Shown here: positions 37,167 through 46,700 of the stretch, in pieces
Numbering within the stretch: the first letter of the stretch is position 1
Layout: every line of letters begins with the position of its first letter
Assembly (NCBI GenBank): GCA_963700705.1
Contig: CAVOYQ010000010.1
Span: forward strand, 310,001-374,000
Reading direction: 5' to 3'
Source of the DNA: JAHEFT01 sp963700705
GTDB lineage: Bacteria > Pseudomonadota > Gammaproteobacteria > Xanthomonadales > SZUA-36
DNA length: 64,000 nucleotides
Translations under genes and position numbers: made by a program
Notes under the pieces: model-generated
Database searches by the model: none
What the model was told of the DNA's origin: nothing
What the model saw: only the letters and a program-made list of their open reading frames with translations

Positions 37167-40130
37167 TCAGAACACCCAGCGGATGCCGATATCGTATCTC
37201 CGGCCGGTCTTGGTTATGTAGTTCAGGTCTCCGTCAGCCCGGCCAACGACACGCTGGTATTCGTTCGTGAGATTGAATGCTTCGCCGAACAGCGTGATCC
37301 CGTTGGAGAAGGTGTAGCTGACGATACCGTCAATCTGACCATAGGCTTGCGTGTACAGCGGGTTGGCGTTACCGCCCGCATCGAACCTGGTCGTCAGGAA
37401 TTGATCGCGCCAGTTGTAGGCGGCACGCACCAGCCAGTTGTACTTTTCGTAAAACAGCACCGCGTTGGCGGAATCACCCAGCCCCTCGATGGCGAACTGG
37501 TTGTTGAGCGCCAGATTGTCGTAGTTCTGGTCTGAATTCACGATCGTATAGTTGAGAATCGCACCGAACCCGCTGTCGCCAAAAATCTGCTGATAGGCCA
37601 ATTCCCAGCCATCGATTTTGGCCGTGTCCTGGTTAGCCGGGATCAGGATATCAAACGTGGATGCCGGATCCGAGCCCGGTCGCCCATCAATGGTGCCCGT
37701 TGTGAAACCGTTGCTGCCCACGCCGGTGATGTTTACCGCAGGATCATCGCCATAGGTGTCAAAAATCCACTGGCGGATGGCCTGTGGATCGGTGGATCCG
37801 GTTGCAGCAACCGCTTCGTTATACCACTCGCCTTGCCCCGGGTGCGGCAGGTTGAACGGGGTTTCGGTAATCTGCGTGGTGCCTACGTAGTTGTCGACGG
37901 TTTTGTGGAAATAACCCGCCGAAAGGTAACTGCCTTCGCTGAAATACCATTCCGCGGAAAAGTCGATGTTCTTGGACTCCAGCGGAAGCAGGCCCGGGTC
38001 ACCCGAGTTTCCGTTGCCGCCGTCGATACGCACCAACTGGTTGAGGGTCTGTCCACCCTGGATATTGTCCCAGGATGGCCGGCCAATGGTGTGGCTATAG
38101 CTGGCGCGCAGAATGAAATTTTCCACCACTTCAACATTGAAATCGAAGTTCGGCAGCCAGTAGTCATAGTCACCCTTCAACTCGGTAAAGTCGGGGTCAC
38201 CGAACACAACGTTGAACTCGTTGGTTCCTGCCCACTGGATCATCTGGGCAATTGGCACCAGTGCACGCGAGGTCACGTCGGTCTTCTCGTAACGCATGCC
38301 GACCCTCAGGTTGGAAGGCATGGTTCCCAGGTCGAACGCCCAGCGATATTGCAGGTAAGCGCTGAAAGAATCTTCCGTGGTCCTGCGATCCGTGGTGAAG
38401 TCGTCAGAAGCGGCCATGCTTTGTCCGCGAGCCGTTTCAGCCAAACTCGCAACTGTTGCAAAATCCCAGGTGTACATCTGGTTGAAAAGAGCCGGGTTAT
38501 TGGCGCCCGGAAGACCAGAGAACAGGGACCGAACGTCTCTCAGCTGCCACACATCGTCCGGATAATCATCCGCAGAACCTTTGCCGCCCCAATCGTCATA
38601 CTGCACATTGGAGAAGGCCGAGCGGTTTTTTACCGTGGTGTCGGTGACACCGAAATCCAGCGACATCTCGTCGTTGATGTCAAACAGACCACTGAGGTTC
38701 AACTGGTCGACCTCGCCCTTCATGTAGCTGTTTCTGAAGCTGGCGCCACCGGTCAGCATCTTGGATGCATCCAGGCCGCCATCAGGCGTGGCCATGATCA
38801 ATACCGGGAAATCCTGAGAAAAATCAACCGCTGTCGTTCCGCGGTAGAAGCCCACGCCGCCCAGCACCGAGTTCGTTCCATAAGGACTGTTTTTTCCGGA
38901 CTTGGAGGTCGATGAATGATAATCCAGCGCAAACATCAGGCTATCGGTTGCAGTCCATTCCAGGTTGAAGCCAATCGAGTTACCGGTGGTTTTGACGCCG
39001 TATTGGCCGCCACCGGCGCCAACGTCAGTCGGATAACCGTTATAGGTTTCTTCGTAATAAAGAGGCGCAGCAACCGGACCGTCCGTCCACGAAGAAATGG
39101 ATGGCCCGAAATTGAACCAGGCGGAGAGCTCGTTGCGCTTGGTGTCCACGGTGAGCTCGGAATAGGTGTAATCGAGGGTTGCCGTCACCGATTCAACCGG
39201 CCGCCATTGCAGCGTGAGCTGTCCATTGGTCCGTTCGCGATGACCTTCATTGATGCTGTACAGAATGTTCTGGGGTACGGAGTACGTGTCGTCCGGGCCA
39301 GGACGGTTGGTGATGTTTTCGTAACCGGGAGAACCTTCCTGAGGAATCGTTCCCCAATCATTGGTGTCACCCTTGAAGGACCGCCAACCACTGGTCGTGC
39401 CCGCCTGGTTGTAGCCGTACTTGCGGTCCTGGTAAATACCGGAAATCGTGACACCGAAGGTGCCGTCCGCAAAAACGTTGGAGTAAATGCCGGAAAACTC
39501 GGGTGTCCAGCTGTTGGACTGTGCCGAGGTGTCGGTAACCGCCTTGGCGCCTACACTCAAAACACGATCCTGCAGGTCCAGTGGACGGGCGGTTCGGATG
39601 TCGATCGTCGCACCAATACCGCCGGTCGGGATGTTCGCCATACTGGTCTTGTAAACATCCAGCGAGGAAACGGTTTCCGTCGCCAGGTTGGCGAAATCGA
39701 AGGCGCGCGACACCGATGCGCCGGTATCGAGGATTGAAGAGGCCGGCATCTGGCGGCCGTTCAGGAGCACGAGGTTGTAGTCAGGGCCGATACCACGAAC
39801 CGTGACCCGCTGGCCTTCACCGGCCGGGCCGCCCGGGCCCTGGCGGTCAATGGACACGCCGGTGATGCGCGACAACGCCTCGGCCAGGTTGGTATCCGGG
39901 AATTTGCCGATATCCTCTGCTGTGAGGGCGTCAACAACACCATCCGAATCGCGCTTGACGTCGACGGATTCAATCAGGCTTCGCTTGATGCCGGTGACTA
40001 CCACCTCTTCCATCAGGTTCAAGTCTTCGGGATCGGTGTCCTGCGCCATAACCGGCGATATTCCCACTGCACCCAGCGCCAACGCGATGCTGCTGGATAA
40101 GGGGTTCAACCTATATGCGTGATTTTTCAA
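37167..40130 (-). CDS. TonB-dependent outer-membrane receptor
   Basis: A 987-aa receptor with a signal peptide ending in VMAQD. The TonB box region is MEEVVVTGIKRSL, followed by a plug domain with DVKRDSDGVVDALTAEDIGK and VRGIGPDYNLVLLNG, and a long beta barrel ending RRYDIGIRWVF with the C-terminal Phe required for outer-membrane insertion. The subtype with GIKRSL and DIGKFPDTNLAEAL is linked to carbohydrate uptake in Caulobacter/Xanthomonas-type bacteria. The start appears to be TTG 40130. Two LacI-type operators lie 50-90 bases upstream. Confidence 0.95.
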   Translation of the reverse strand: MKNHAYRLNPLSSSIALALGAVGISPVMAQDTDPEDLNLMEEVVVTGIKRSLIESVDVKRDSDGVVDALTAEDIGKFPDTNLAEALSRITGVSIDRQGPGGPAGEGQRVTVRGIGPDYNLVLLNGRQMPASSILDTGASVSRAFDFANLATETVSSLDVYKTSMANIPTGGIGATIDIRTARPLDLQDRVLSVGAKAVTDTSAQSNSWTPEFSGIYSNVFADGTFGVTISGIYQDRKYGYNQAGTTSGWRSFKGDTNDWGTIPQEGSPGYENITNRPGPDDTYSVPQNILYSINEGHRERTNGQLTLQWRPVESVTATLDYTYSELTVDTKRNELSAWFNFGPSISSWTDGPVAAPLYYEETYNGYPTDVGAGGGQYGVKTTGNSIGFNLEWTATDSLMFALDYHSSTSKSGKNSPYGTNSVLGGVGFYRGTTAVDFSQDFPVLIMATPDGGLDASKMLTGGASFRNSYMKGEVDQLNLSGLFDINDEMSLDFGVTDTTVKNRSAFSNVQYDDWGGKGSADDYPDDVWQLRDVRSLFSGLPGANNPALFNQMYTWDFATVASLAETARGQSMAASDDFTTDRRTTEDSFSAYLQYRWAFDLGTMPSNLRVGMRYEKTDVTSRALVPIAQMIQWAGTNEFNVVFGDPDFTELKGDYDYWLPNFDFNVEVVENFILRASYSHTIGRPSWDNIQGGQTLNQLVRIDGGNGNSGDPGLLPLESKNIDFSAEWYFSEGSYLSAGYFHKTVDNYVGTTQITETPFNLPHPGQGEWYNEAVAATGSTDPQAIRQWIFDTYGDDPAVNITGVGSNGFTTGTIDGRPGSDPASTFDILIPANQDTAKIDGWELAYQQIFGDSGFGAILNYTIVNSDQNYDNLALNNQFAIEGLGDSANAVLFYEKYNWLVRAAYNWRDQFLTTRFDAGGNANPLYTQAYGQIDGIVSYTFSNGITLFGEAFNLTNEYQRVVGRADGDLNYITKTGRRYDIGIRWVF

Positions 40131-40179
40131 TTTCGTGTGCCCTCTCGAATCTCTGTGACAAATGTGCGATTGAAAACTA

Positions 40180-40193
40180 TGTAAGCGCTTACA
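40180..40193. promoter_or_regulatory. LacI-type operator, perfect palindrome (site 1)
   Basis: TGTAAGCGCTTACA, extended to the 16-base palindrome ATGTAAGCGCTTACAT. It lies between the divergent receptor and ADP-ribosylglycohydrolase genes, 24 bases from site 2 (centre to centre), about two helical turns, which would allow cooperative binding. Confidence 0.85.
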
Positions 40194-40203
40194 TCGCCAA
40201 AAA

Positions 40204-40217
40204 TGTAAGCGCTTACT
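40204..40217. promoter_or_regulatory. LacI-type operator (site 2)
   Basis: TGTAAGCGCTTACT, 13 of 14 bases like site 1. A weaker AACAAGCGCTGTTA sequence at about 40258 may be a degenerate fourth copy in this region. Confidence 0.8.
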
Positions 40218-40309
40218 TAAATTTATCTTATGTTTGCCACGGCCGTCAACTATTTTTTAACAAGCGCTGTTACGCCGGAGTCAAAGCACGATCGGCAATT
40301 TTGCCCCGA

Positions 40310-42290
40310 ATGATGGAAGCGCTTACACTAAAGTCGCCTTCACGGAGAAGTTGTGTGCGCTTATTCGCCTTTCTTGCACTTTATTGTTTCACCACCTTGT
40401 TGAACGCGGGAGAACCCCCGGCAGAAAGGATCAGCGTGCCGGAATACAGGGGCCGGGTTTACGCATCCTTACTGGGGCAGATCGTCGGAAACATCTATGG
40501 TCTGAGCTACGAATTCCGGTTTCTTGATGAGCCCGGCCCCGACAGGTTTCCCTATGGCTTCGGGGTATCACTGGATCGGGTCAGGGAAGCGAATGGTGCG
40601 TTTTCGGACGATGACACCGACATCGAGTACATGTATCTCCTGCAGATGGAGAAGCACGGCAGCGAACCCACGTACGGGCAACTGGCCGAAGCGTGGAAAT
40701 ACCACGTCAGGGACAAGGTCTGGGTCGCCAACCGGTCTGCATTGACACTGATGCTTGCCGGTTACAGCCCGCCCCTGACCGGCAGCAGGAATTACAATCC
40801 CAACTGGTTCCAGATCGATCCGCAGCTGGTCAATGAAATCTGGGCCGTGACCGCGCCGGGTATGCTGGAATACGCGACGGAAAAATCGGCCTGGGCAGCA
40901 AAAATCACCAGCGATGACTTCGGCATCGAACCGACCATTCACTATGCCGCCATGTATTCCGCGGCTTTTTTTGAGAAGGATATTGAACGCCTGGTGGATA
41001 TCGGCACTGCAGCCCTGCCCGAAGACAGCCGGTTTGGCAAAGCCGTTGAGCACATGAAACGCCTTTATCGCCAGTACCCGGACGACTGGCAAAGTGCGAG
41101 AAGGGAACTGGCGGAACACTACTACGGTGAATTTGACTACAACCGGGCGGCCTGGCCGGCAGTGGACGCCATCCTGAACGGTGCTGCGGGTATCCTCGCG
41201 CTGTTGTACGGTAAGGGGGATTTTCAACAGACGCTGGACTTCGCCAGTGGCATGGGCTTTGACGCGGACAACCAGGCGGCAACCATGAGTGGTTTACTGG
41301 GCATCGTTCACGGCGTCGAAGGCATTCCCGAAAACCTGTTGTATCCCCTGGGCAGGGATCTGTGGGACCAGCCCTTCAATGACCGGTATATTAACGTCAG
41401 CCGCTACGATCTGCCTGACGCTTCCATCAGGGACATGGCGATGCGCATGGCCTTGCAGGGCGAAAATATCATCCTCGCCAACGGCGGCCGAATCGTGAAC
41501 GTCGACGGGGTCGACTATTACGAGATCAACGGATCCGCGCCGGTTCAATCCACCGTTCGAACTGGTGACGGCACCGGTCTTGTTGGCCGAGTCAGGCAGA
41601 AAATTTTCTTTTCAGTTTTACTTCGGCACGGAGGATGGGTTGATATCCTGTGAACTGGCGAGCGGCACGCTCCCCAAAGGCCTGAACCTGGCGGGAAACC
41701 ACCTGTCCGGCACGCCGACGGAAACCGGCCTGTTTCCGTTCCGTGTCCGGGTCATCCATGGCAGCGAAAAAAGAGAGCAGGATTTTGCCCTCCGGGTGCA
41801 CGGCCAAAACCTCGCGCCGCTGGCAAACGAGATTCTGTACAACGAATCTCCCACGAAAGACGCCATTGAATTGGTCAGGGATGGTAAACAAAGAAGCGGC
41901 ACCTTTTACAACCGGGCGCCAGATGGCGAACCCAGGGTCAATTGGTATGGCTATGCCTGGGACGCGGAGCATACCGTCTCGACCATTGTCTACAATCCGG
42001 GCCTGCCTGAAGAGTGGGGCGGCTGGTTTACCTCGCTGGAAGTCCAATACCGGGATGCCAACGGCCAGTGGAAAACTGCCGACCTTCTCTCTATCGACCC
42101 TCCAATGAATTTCGACGACTCACAATGGTTGAAAGGCTCTTACATTGATTACTCGCTGAGTATCACACCGATAACGACCACCGCCATCCGCATCATCGGC
42201 AGTGCAGGCGGTATCGAGCAGGATGAACGCAACGGAGGGGCCCGCAGATTTTATACCGCGATCAGTGAACTGGCTGTCTATCCGGATTGA
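40310..42290 (+). CDS. Exported ADP-ribosylglycohydrolase-fold protein with Ig-like and discoidin-like domains, frameshifted
   Basis: About 659 aa. ATG 40310 gives a signal peptide (RLFAFLALYCFTTLLNAGE). The main domain has the metal-binding motifs of ADP-ribosylglycohydrolases: AFSDDDTDIEYM early and GMGFDADNQAATMSGLLG late. After an extra C at 41550-41551 the +1 frame continues with a putative Ig-like module (LPKGLNLAGNHLSGTPTE) and an F5/8-type (discoidin-like) C-terminal domain. Cytoplasmic enzymes of this fold cleave ADP-ribose from proteins; an exported form beside glycan enzymes probably acts on another N- or O-glycoside. It is divergent from the receptor gene under shared operators. 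Confidence 0.8.
40314..40327. promoter_or_regulatory. LacI-type operator over the ADP-ribosylglycohydrolase start (site 3)
   Basis: TGGAAGCGCTTACA, 13 of 14 bases like site 1. It lies on codons 2-6 of the gene (ATG 40310 or 40313), so a bound protein would block initiation or early elongation. Coding constraint may explain the single mismatch. Confidence 0.65.
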
Positions 42291-44124
42291 TCCGACCGGC
42301 GTCCGGAGCATGAATCCAAAGGGGGGCAGACAGTTCATCCACGTATAAATCCCTGACCAGGTCATTGGTTTGCAAACGGGCATCTTCCCAGTCGTGCCAG
42401 CTGAAACCCAGGGTATCGGACCAGTAGACCCAATCCCAGTTGATGTAGCTGATCGCTTTGATTTCCGGGTGCATCCGGACCATCTCAAAGAACGGCTTGT
42501 ACCAGTTTATCCAGCTTTCCCAACCCTTATCGGCGCCAACGTATCGTGGCGTGGCTTCACCGATCATGACCGGTTTCTTGTGAGCGTCGGCGAGTCCAAA
42601 GAATTCTGCGAGCCACGGATTGGTCAGTTCTTCCGGGGAAAACGTATCAACGCCCCACCAGTCAACATATTCATCACCCGGGTAGTATGCCATCAGGTCA
42701 TCGAAGCCAATAAAGCCGGCTGAACCCCCAGCCGAGCACCAGACGGTTGCGACTTCCTGCACGCCGGCCTCCCGGATTTTCCCGGTGATGTACCTGTAAG
42801 CAGCTACATAACCTTCGGGTGTGTAACCATTCCAGGAGCCCTCGAATTCGTAGCCGATTCGAACCCAGGCCGGGACACCGAACTCGCGGAGGGCGGCAAT
42901 GAAGGCATTTATGGCGTCATCATAAGCCCCTTCGGCAGCAGCCCCGGCGGCGCCGCTGCCATCGTCGTTACCCCGGGTCAGGTTCAAACCGATTTGCAGC
43001 GTGGTTGCTTGATCATTCAGGCTGTCCAGCGATGCCTGGACTCTTTTCTGCCAATCACGCACCTCTTTCTCACCACGGGTGATTGTTATGTAGGTCATTT
43101 GCATCACCGGCCGGTGCGCTGCATCGAAAAGCGCGGAGTACTCCCGGTAACTTTCAGGGTCCTGGCCCGCACCGTGGATAATGCCCGTCGCGGGCTCAAG
43201 CAGGGCGCCAAAATTCACTCGTGGCGCGTATTCATTCTCAAAAACAACCCGGGACAGGGGCACGCCGTCTCTTTCAGCCCATTGTCCGGCCAGCGAAGTT
43301 TGCTCAGAACCACTGGCATTTGGGTTACTTTTTACGTATTTCATGATGTTCAGAAACGTATCCACCCAGTAAATATCGCGATTGGCGTCCAGGTACTGCA
43401 GCAGCTGTTCATGCGCCTGGATGGACACGGCAAGATGGTCGCCACCGACACCATGAAAAGTAAAATTCGCCATCGTACCTTTGCTGCCAGCCGCTTCAAC
43501 AATTGCGATCAATTGTTCGCCCGTCACATCGCTGGGTGTTTCAACACTAACCAGGTAAGGATCCAGGTTCGCCAACTCCGGCGTCACGCCCCCGATTCGC
43601 GCCTTGGCAGCTACAAACATGGGCCTGATGGCATCAACATAATATTCGCCCGCCGCATACAGATCACCGCAAGGCGCCGTAAAGGTCCGCTCCGTCCTGC
43701 CATCTATCGCAAACAGCAGCGTATTGGCGAGGACAATTTCTTCAAGCAGCGCTGCCAGCGAAATCCGGTCCAGGTCATGCCAGGGCTTTACCCATTCCCT
43801 GTTGGGTTTTGAACCCGAGCAGGGGTGATACAGAGTGTGGTTTCCGAGTTCGTGTCCATGACTGGCGGCGAGCCGCCACTCATCCAGGCGCAACCGGGTG
43901 GCATCACTGGCCAGCGTCATATAGAAACTGCCTTTGAAGCCATACCGGTCCAAAGCGGGGATAGCGTTGTCCAGCTGTGAATCGAGTGCATCGTCATAGG
44001 CAAGATTCACTGCCGCCCTGGCCCCTTCCGGCCATTGGAAATTACGTTCCGGTTCCGCTGAGGCAGTGGTCGCAATGGCCAACAGGCAAACCAATACCAA
44101 GTAATCCCGGTTTTTGCTCAACAA
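42262..44124 (-). CDS. Exported CE4 polysaccharide deacetylase-like and GH26-like fusion
   Basis: A 620-aa two-domain protein with a signal peptide ending in TTASAEP. The first domain is NodB/CE4-like: YDDALDSQLDNA holds the DD pair, and HGHELGNHTLYHP the metal-site histidines. The second (residues ~300-600) is GH26-like: IGYEFEGSWNGY carries the acid/base Glu and VMIGEATPRYV the likely nucleophile. One protein may thus remove ester or N-acyl groups and cut the glycan. Its end overlaps the end of the ADP-ribosylglycohydrolase gene by 29 bases, tail to tail. No operator copy was found upstream; TauE lies 12 bases before it. Confidence 0.78.
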   Translation of the reverse strand: MLSKNRDYLVLVCLLAIATTASAEPERNFQWPEGARAAVNLAYDDALDSQLDNAIPALDRYGFKGSFYMTLASDATRLRLDEWRLAASHGHELGNHTLYHPCSGSKPNREWVKPWHDLDRISLAALLEEIVLANTLLFAIDGRTERTFTAPCGDLYAAGEYYVDAIRPMFVAAKARIGGVTPELANLDPYLVSVETPSDVTGEQLIAIVEAAGSKGTMANFTFHGVGGDHLAVSIQAHEQLLQYLDANRDIYWVDTFLNIMKYVKSNPNASGSEQTSLAGQWAERDGVPLSRVVFENEYAPRVNFGALLEPATGIIHGAGQDPESYREYSALFDAAHRPVMQMTYITITRGEKEVRDWQKRVQASLDSLNDQATTLQIGLNLTRGNDDGSGAAGAAAEGAYDDAINAFIAALREFGVPAWVRIGYEFEGSWNGYTPEGYVAAYRYITGKIREAGVQEVATVWCSAGGSAGFIGFDDLMAYYPGDEYVDWWGVDTFSPEELTNPWLAEFFGLADAHKKPVMIGEATPRYVGADKGWESWINWYKPFFEMVRMHPEIKAISYINWDWVYWSDTLGFSWHDWEDARLQTNDLVRDLYVDELSAPLWIHAPDAGRINPDRQPVH

Positions 44125-44136
44125 GAGATAACCCCG

Positions 44137-45185
44137 CTATTCCGGTTTAATGCTGCGTCGCGCCAGGCGATAACCGTGACGGTACATGTCCTGGAACACC
44201 AGCAGAAATACCACGACCGCCAGCAGCGCTGCGGACAGATTCCAGATCGTCAGGGCGTCACGTTCGTGGACCAGGGTCCAGCCGAACTGCACTACGCAGA
44301 GAAAGGACACCACGATAAGCGTCGGCCGCCGGCCGATCCTGCTCACCACCAGTGCGCCAAAAGGGGCGCCAACCGCCACGACCGGCGCGGCGGCGAGCCA
44401 GTTTTCAAAAGTACCCGGCTGCAGGTCGCCAACCAGGAGCTTGGCCGAAATCCCCACCAGGGATGTGAAAGCCATCAGGATGACGGAAGTCGGGATGGCG
44501 ATCTTCAAATCGGCATGGCACCACAACACCAGCACCATGTAGATCATCATGTCGATTCCCACGCCGGTGATGCTCGCTATGAATACCGAACCCAGCAAGC
44601 CCACCGCAAAACCCACTTTCCGGTCAAAGGCTTTGTCGTGCGGCGTCATTCCTTCATAAGACGTGATCTCGTTAATGCGCCGTAAGTGCAGCAGGCCAAA
44701 ACTGCACCACATGGCGGCAAACAGGAGCTTGATGAACAGGTCGGAAGCCAACGGTGCAACATAGAGAATGCCGACAGGCGTGCCGATCAACGCACCGGGC
44801 AATGCCGCACGCAACATCGGCCATTCGAGCTCCCTGCCGGCTGCACAGGATATAGATGGTGGCGCTGGTCATGCCCACCGACTGGATCGCAAAACTGAAA
44901 TCACGCCCCAGCGTGGCCGGCAGGTCCATGAACAATACCAGCACCGGAAAACCTACGGTCCCGCCACCCATCGGGGTGGAACCGGCCACGTAGGAACCGG
45001 CAGCCATCGCAACAGCCATTGGCCAATGGGTGAGGACGGTTTCGAGATGGTTTCCAAAGATCACCAACGCCAGCCAGGCGGTATAGAAAAGCAGCAACCA
45101 GATGAAGAACGGCAGCAGCGTTTTTGCTTTCAAGAAATATTTTTCCAATCGCGTGAAGGTGCGGCGCAAGCCCGCTGCGTACCAT
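44137..45185 (-). CDS. TauE/SafE-family membrane transporter, with two frameshifts
   Basis: About 348 aa with eight or so membrane segments. Family marks are AAGSYVAGSTPMGGGTVGFPV and LPGALIGTPVG. The family exports sulfite or sulfonate-related anions. ATG 45185 is the likely start (MVRSGL), joined to the rest by removing one base near 45168; a second extra base at 44832-44834 splits the middle. It lies just upstream of the CE4-GH26 gene. A link to sulfated glycan use is possible, since desulfation would produce sulfate, but no sulfatase is in the window. Confidence 0.78.
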
Positions 45186-45233
45186 CAGGCGAACACGCCA
45201 GGATCGGGGCTGATTGCCCGCAAAATCGGATTT

Positions 45234-46613
45234 TTAACCATACCGCGACTGCAGGTAACGGAACACCGCCCGCAAACCGAGGGCTTCGCCGCCCTGCGGC
45301 CTGCCCGGCCGGTCGGTCTGGTTCCACGCAAACGTGTCGATGTGCACCCAGGGCGTTTCCGGATCGATGAAATACTCGAGGAACAGCGCCGCGGTGATGC
45401 ACCCGCCATAGGACGTCTTGCCGGTGTTGCTGAGGTCGGCAATCGGGCTCTCGATCTGTTTGCGGTACGGCTGGTACAGGGGCATGGTCCAGAGCGGATC
45501 TTCCTCCTCGTCGCCTGCTTTCATGATGCCCCGGGCCACGTCTTCCCGGTTGCTGAACAGCGGCGGGAGATCGGCGCCCAGCGCAATGCGGGCCGCACCC
45601 GTCAGGGTGGCGAAATCAATGACCAGGTCGGGTTCTGATTCACAGGCATAGGCCAGCGCGTCTGACAGCACCACCCGGCCTTCTGCATCGGTATTGCCGA
45701 TTTCCACCGTCAGGCCCTGCCGGGTCGGGATGACGTCGCCGGGCCGGTATGCGTTGCCGGACACCGAGTTCTCCACTGCCGGTATCAACAGTTTCAGGCG
45801 CACCGGCAAACGATGCTCCATCACCAGCCTTGCCAGGGCCAGCGCATGGGCGGCGCCGCCCATGTCTTTCTTCATCAATTGCATGCCGGCGGCATTCTTC
45901 AGGTCCAGACCGCCGGTATCGAAACACACACCTTTGCCGACCAGCGCCAGCAATGGAGCGTCTTCAATGCCCCAGTTCAACTCCAGCAGCCTGGGCTCGC
46001 TGTGCGAAGCCCGGCCCACGGCGTGGATCGCCGGGAAATTCCGGGTTAACAGCTCATCACCCGTTACATATTCGGTTTCAGCCTTGAAGGTGTCCGCTTC
46101 CCGGGTTACCGCATCGGCGAGTTCCGCCGGCCCCATGTGTTCCGTTGGGGTGTTGACCAGGTCCCGCACCAGGTTTTGCGCAACCAGCAGGGAACGCACT
46201 TCGACATCGACATCTGTTTCCAGCACCAGGACTGGCCTTGGCTTGCTGTCCGCCTTGTACCGGTCAAAACGGTATGAAGCCAGTCCCCACCCGAGGCTGG
46301 CCTGCAGCCGTTCCCGCCGCAACCAGTCACAATCGAGGCGATAGACGCCCTGGGGCAATCCGGATGCAGCTGAAGAAAGGCGATACAGGAAGCCCGAATC
46401 ATCGGTGCCGGCCAGCCACAGCTCGGGGCTGCCATCGGCTCCCGGAACGCCGCACAACTGGCCGGGAGAAGCCCTGAATCCAGAACCCTCCAACCACTTG
46501 ATCCAGGAGCGGGAAGCCTGTTTTTTCCATTGTTCGAACCCGTCCGGGGACAGCGGAACCAACGGAATGACTTTCTGGCCGTCCTTTAAATCGCTACTCG
46601 AAAGAAAACACAT
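45234..46613 (-). CDS. M17-family leucyl aminopeptidase-like protein
   Basis: About 459 aa, cytoplasmic. The two-metal site is complete: GKGVCFDTGGLDLKNAAGM, MKKDMGGAAHAL and NTDAEGRVVLSDAL. The DTGGLDLK form differs from the DTGGISLKP of classical PepA and marks a PepA-like branch. It releases N-terminal residues from peptides. ATG 46613 is preferred; GTG 46625 also lies in frame. The gene faces away from its neighbour degQ by 75 bases with no clear terminator. Confidence 0.92.
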   Translation of the reverse strand: MCFLSSSDLKDGQKVIPLVPLSPDGFEQWKKQASRSWIKWLEGSGFRASPGQLCGVPGADGSPELWLAGTDDSGFLYRLSSAASGLPQGVYRLDCDWLRRERLQASLGWGLASYRFDRYKADSKPRPVLVLETDVDVEVRSLLVAQNLVRDLVNTPTEHMGPAELADAVTREADTFKAETEYVTGDELLTRNFPAIHAVGRASHSEPRLLELNWGIEDAPLLALVGKGVCFDTGGLDLKNAAGMQLMKKDMGGAAHALALARLVMEHRLPVRLKLLIPAVENSVSGNAYRPGDVIPTRQGLTVEIGNTDAEGRVVLSDALAYACESEPDLVIDFATLTGAARIALGADLPPLFSNREDVARGIMKAGDEEEDPLWTMPLYQPYRKQIESPIADLSNTGKTSYGGCITAALFLEYFIDPETPWVHIDTFAWNQTDRPGRPQGGEALGLRAVFRYLQSRYG

Positions 46614-46700
46614 GTTTCGGATCACCGGTCAAAAACCAATGCCCGAGGATAAATCAATTCCGGGCCATTACACAATTCGACGGCACAAACGTTCCCACTT

